Below are positions 63,684 through 64,000 of a stretch of DNA of 64,000 nucleotides, piece after piece. Position 1 is the stretch's first letter. Every line of letters begins with the position of its first letter. The stretch is from Parapedobacter pyrenivorans_A (GTDB taxonomy: Bacteria; Bacteroidota; Bacteroidia; Sphingobacteriales; Sphingobacteriaceae): positions 62,001 through 126,000 of the forward strand of contig NZ_JBHEUZ010000009.1 in the NCBI RefSeq assembly GCF_041925275.1, written 5' to 3'. The notes beneath the pieces were generated by a model. The model ran no database searches and had not been told where the DNA came from. It saw only the letters and a list, made by a program, of their open reading frames with translations. A program made the translations under genes and the position numbers.

Positions 63684-64000
63684 CGGGTGCTTTTACCAAA
63701 GGTAAGGCAAAGGAGCATAAATTCCTGCCTTTTGTAAAATTGATGCTAGATAGGATGAAGGATTACACCAATTTCCCTCAAAGTTGTTTATCTTCACACA
63801 GAAAGGAGGATACGGCCATGTCCATGAACAAATTTTTCACGTCCCTGATTACACTATTGGCATGCAGTGCCAGTGCACAGGCGCAGGTAATCGTCAACCC
63901 GGATGGGACGCATTCCGTTGCCATGGGAAATATCATTGTGAATTCCGATGGCACCCATTCCGTGCGCACGGGCGATGTGATTGTCAATCCGAACGGCACC
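63645..64000. repeat. Long direct repeat, copy 2 (partner 46091-46446)
   Basis: See copy 1: gapless alignment, three mismatches in 356 bases, same orientation. The repeat reaches the window edge and may continue. Confidence 0.95.
63818..64000 (+). CDS. Secreted 15-residue-repeat protein, second copy (3' truncated by window edge)
   Basis: ATG 63818 lies 8 bases after AGGAGG and starts the same protein as at 46264: signal peptide, then VIVNPDGTHSVAMGN-type repeats. The 61 codons visible differ from the first copy by one base (GGT to GGC, silent). The rest is outside the window. Confidence 0.8.
   Translation, partial: MSMNKFFTSLITLLACSASAQAQVIVNPDGTHSVAMGNIIVNSDGTHSVRTGDVIVNPNGT

Noticed and set aside
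63520..63705. Full 61-codon plus-strand ORF as an intact gene
   Set aside because: Only the first 27 or so codons look coding; the rest is antisense to the SnoaL-like remnant within the long repeat, so I list only a fragment.

Overview
The window looks like a chromosomal segment of a Bacteroidota member, most likely from the Sphingobacteriaceae (Pedobacter/Parapedobacter-like; the genus is inference). The evidence is two SusC/SusD loci with STN-containing SusC proteins driven by ECF sigma/FecR pairs, TAnnTTTG-type promoter elements, a LytTR regulator, dodecin, many S1 sulfatases and moderately high GC in the core genes. No rRNA, tRNA, CRISPR array or intact transposase was seen.

Layout. 1-8.1 kb (+): the end of a tightly coupled ABC-2 export operon (two ATPases, two permeases), then a HAD-like protein, an ATP-cone/nuclease fusion, a LOG-family protein and an MsbA-like exporter. 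8.1-9.8 kb (-): dnaX with a 10-A slippery run. 10.1-15.8 kb (+): an outer-membrane receptor broken by one in-frame TGA, an Spx/ArsC-like protein, an M1 peptidase and a small CarboxypepD_reg-like protein. 15.8-20.2 kb (-): a yellow/royal-jelly-like lipoprotein, dodecin, a VOC protein, and a TPR histidine kinase with its LytTR regulator. 20.4-21.9 kb (+): tandem paralogous lipoproteins.

22.3-44.05 kb (-) is a complete polysaccharide utilisation locus (PUL1): ECF sigma, FecR, SusC, SusD, a GH78-like enzyme, a GH127-like enzyme, five S1 sulfatases, an alpha/beta hydrolase, and a Tat-exported Gfo/Idh/MocA oxidoreductase next to a DUF1080 (3-keto-disaccharide hydrolase) protein. The last two suggest oxidative 3-keto glycoside cleavage combined with desulfation. 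47.5-61.6 kb (-) is a second locus (PUL2): sigma, FecR, SusC, SusD, two sulfatases, a GH37-GH78 fusion and a beta-helix lipoprotein. The shared gene content (GH78 domains, sulfatases, one closely related sulfatase pair) suggests both act on sulfated, possibly rhamnose-containing glycans; the substrate is inference.

Between and around the PULs lies a scrap yard of gene fragments: a UPF0175/DUF3368 toxin-antitoxin pair, a chimera of an SRPBCC fragment with a TraG C-terminus, SnoaL-like gene starts, and a frameshifted alpha-oxoamine synthase. PUL2 and a SEFIR-domain (TIR-like) putative defence protein are bracketed by direct repeats at least 356 bp long with only 3 mismatches (46091 and 63645, offset 17,554). 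This looks like a recently inserted or duplicated module.
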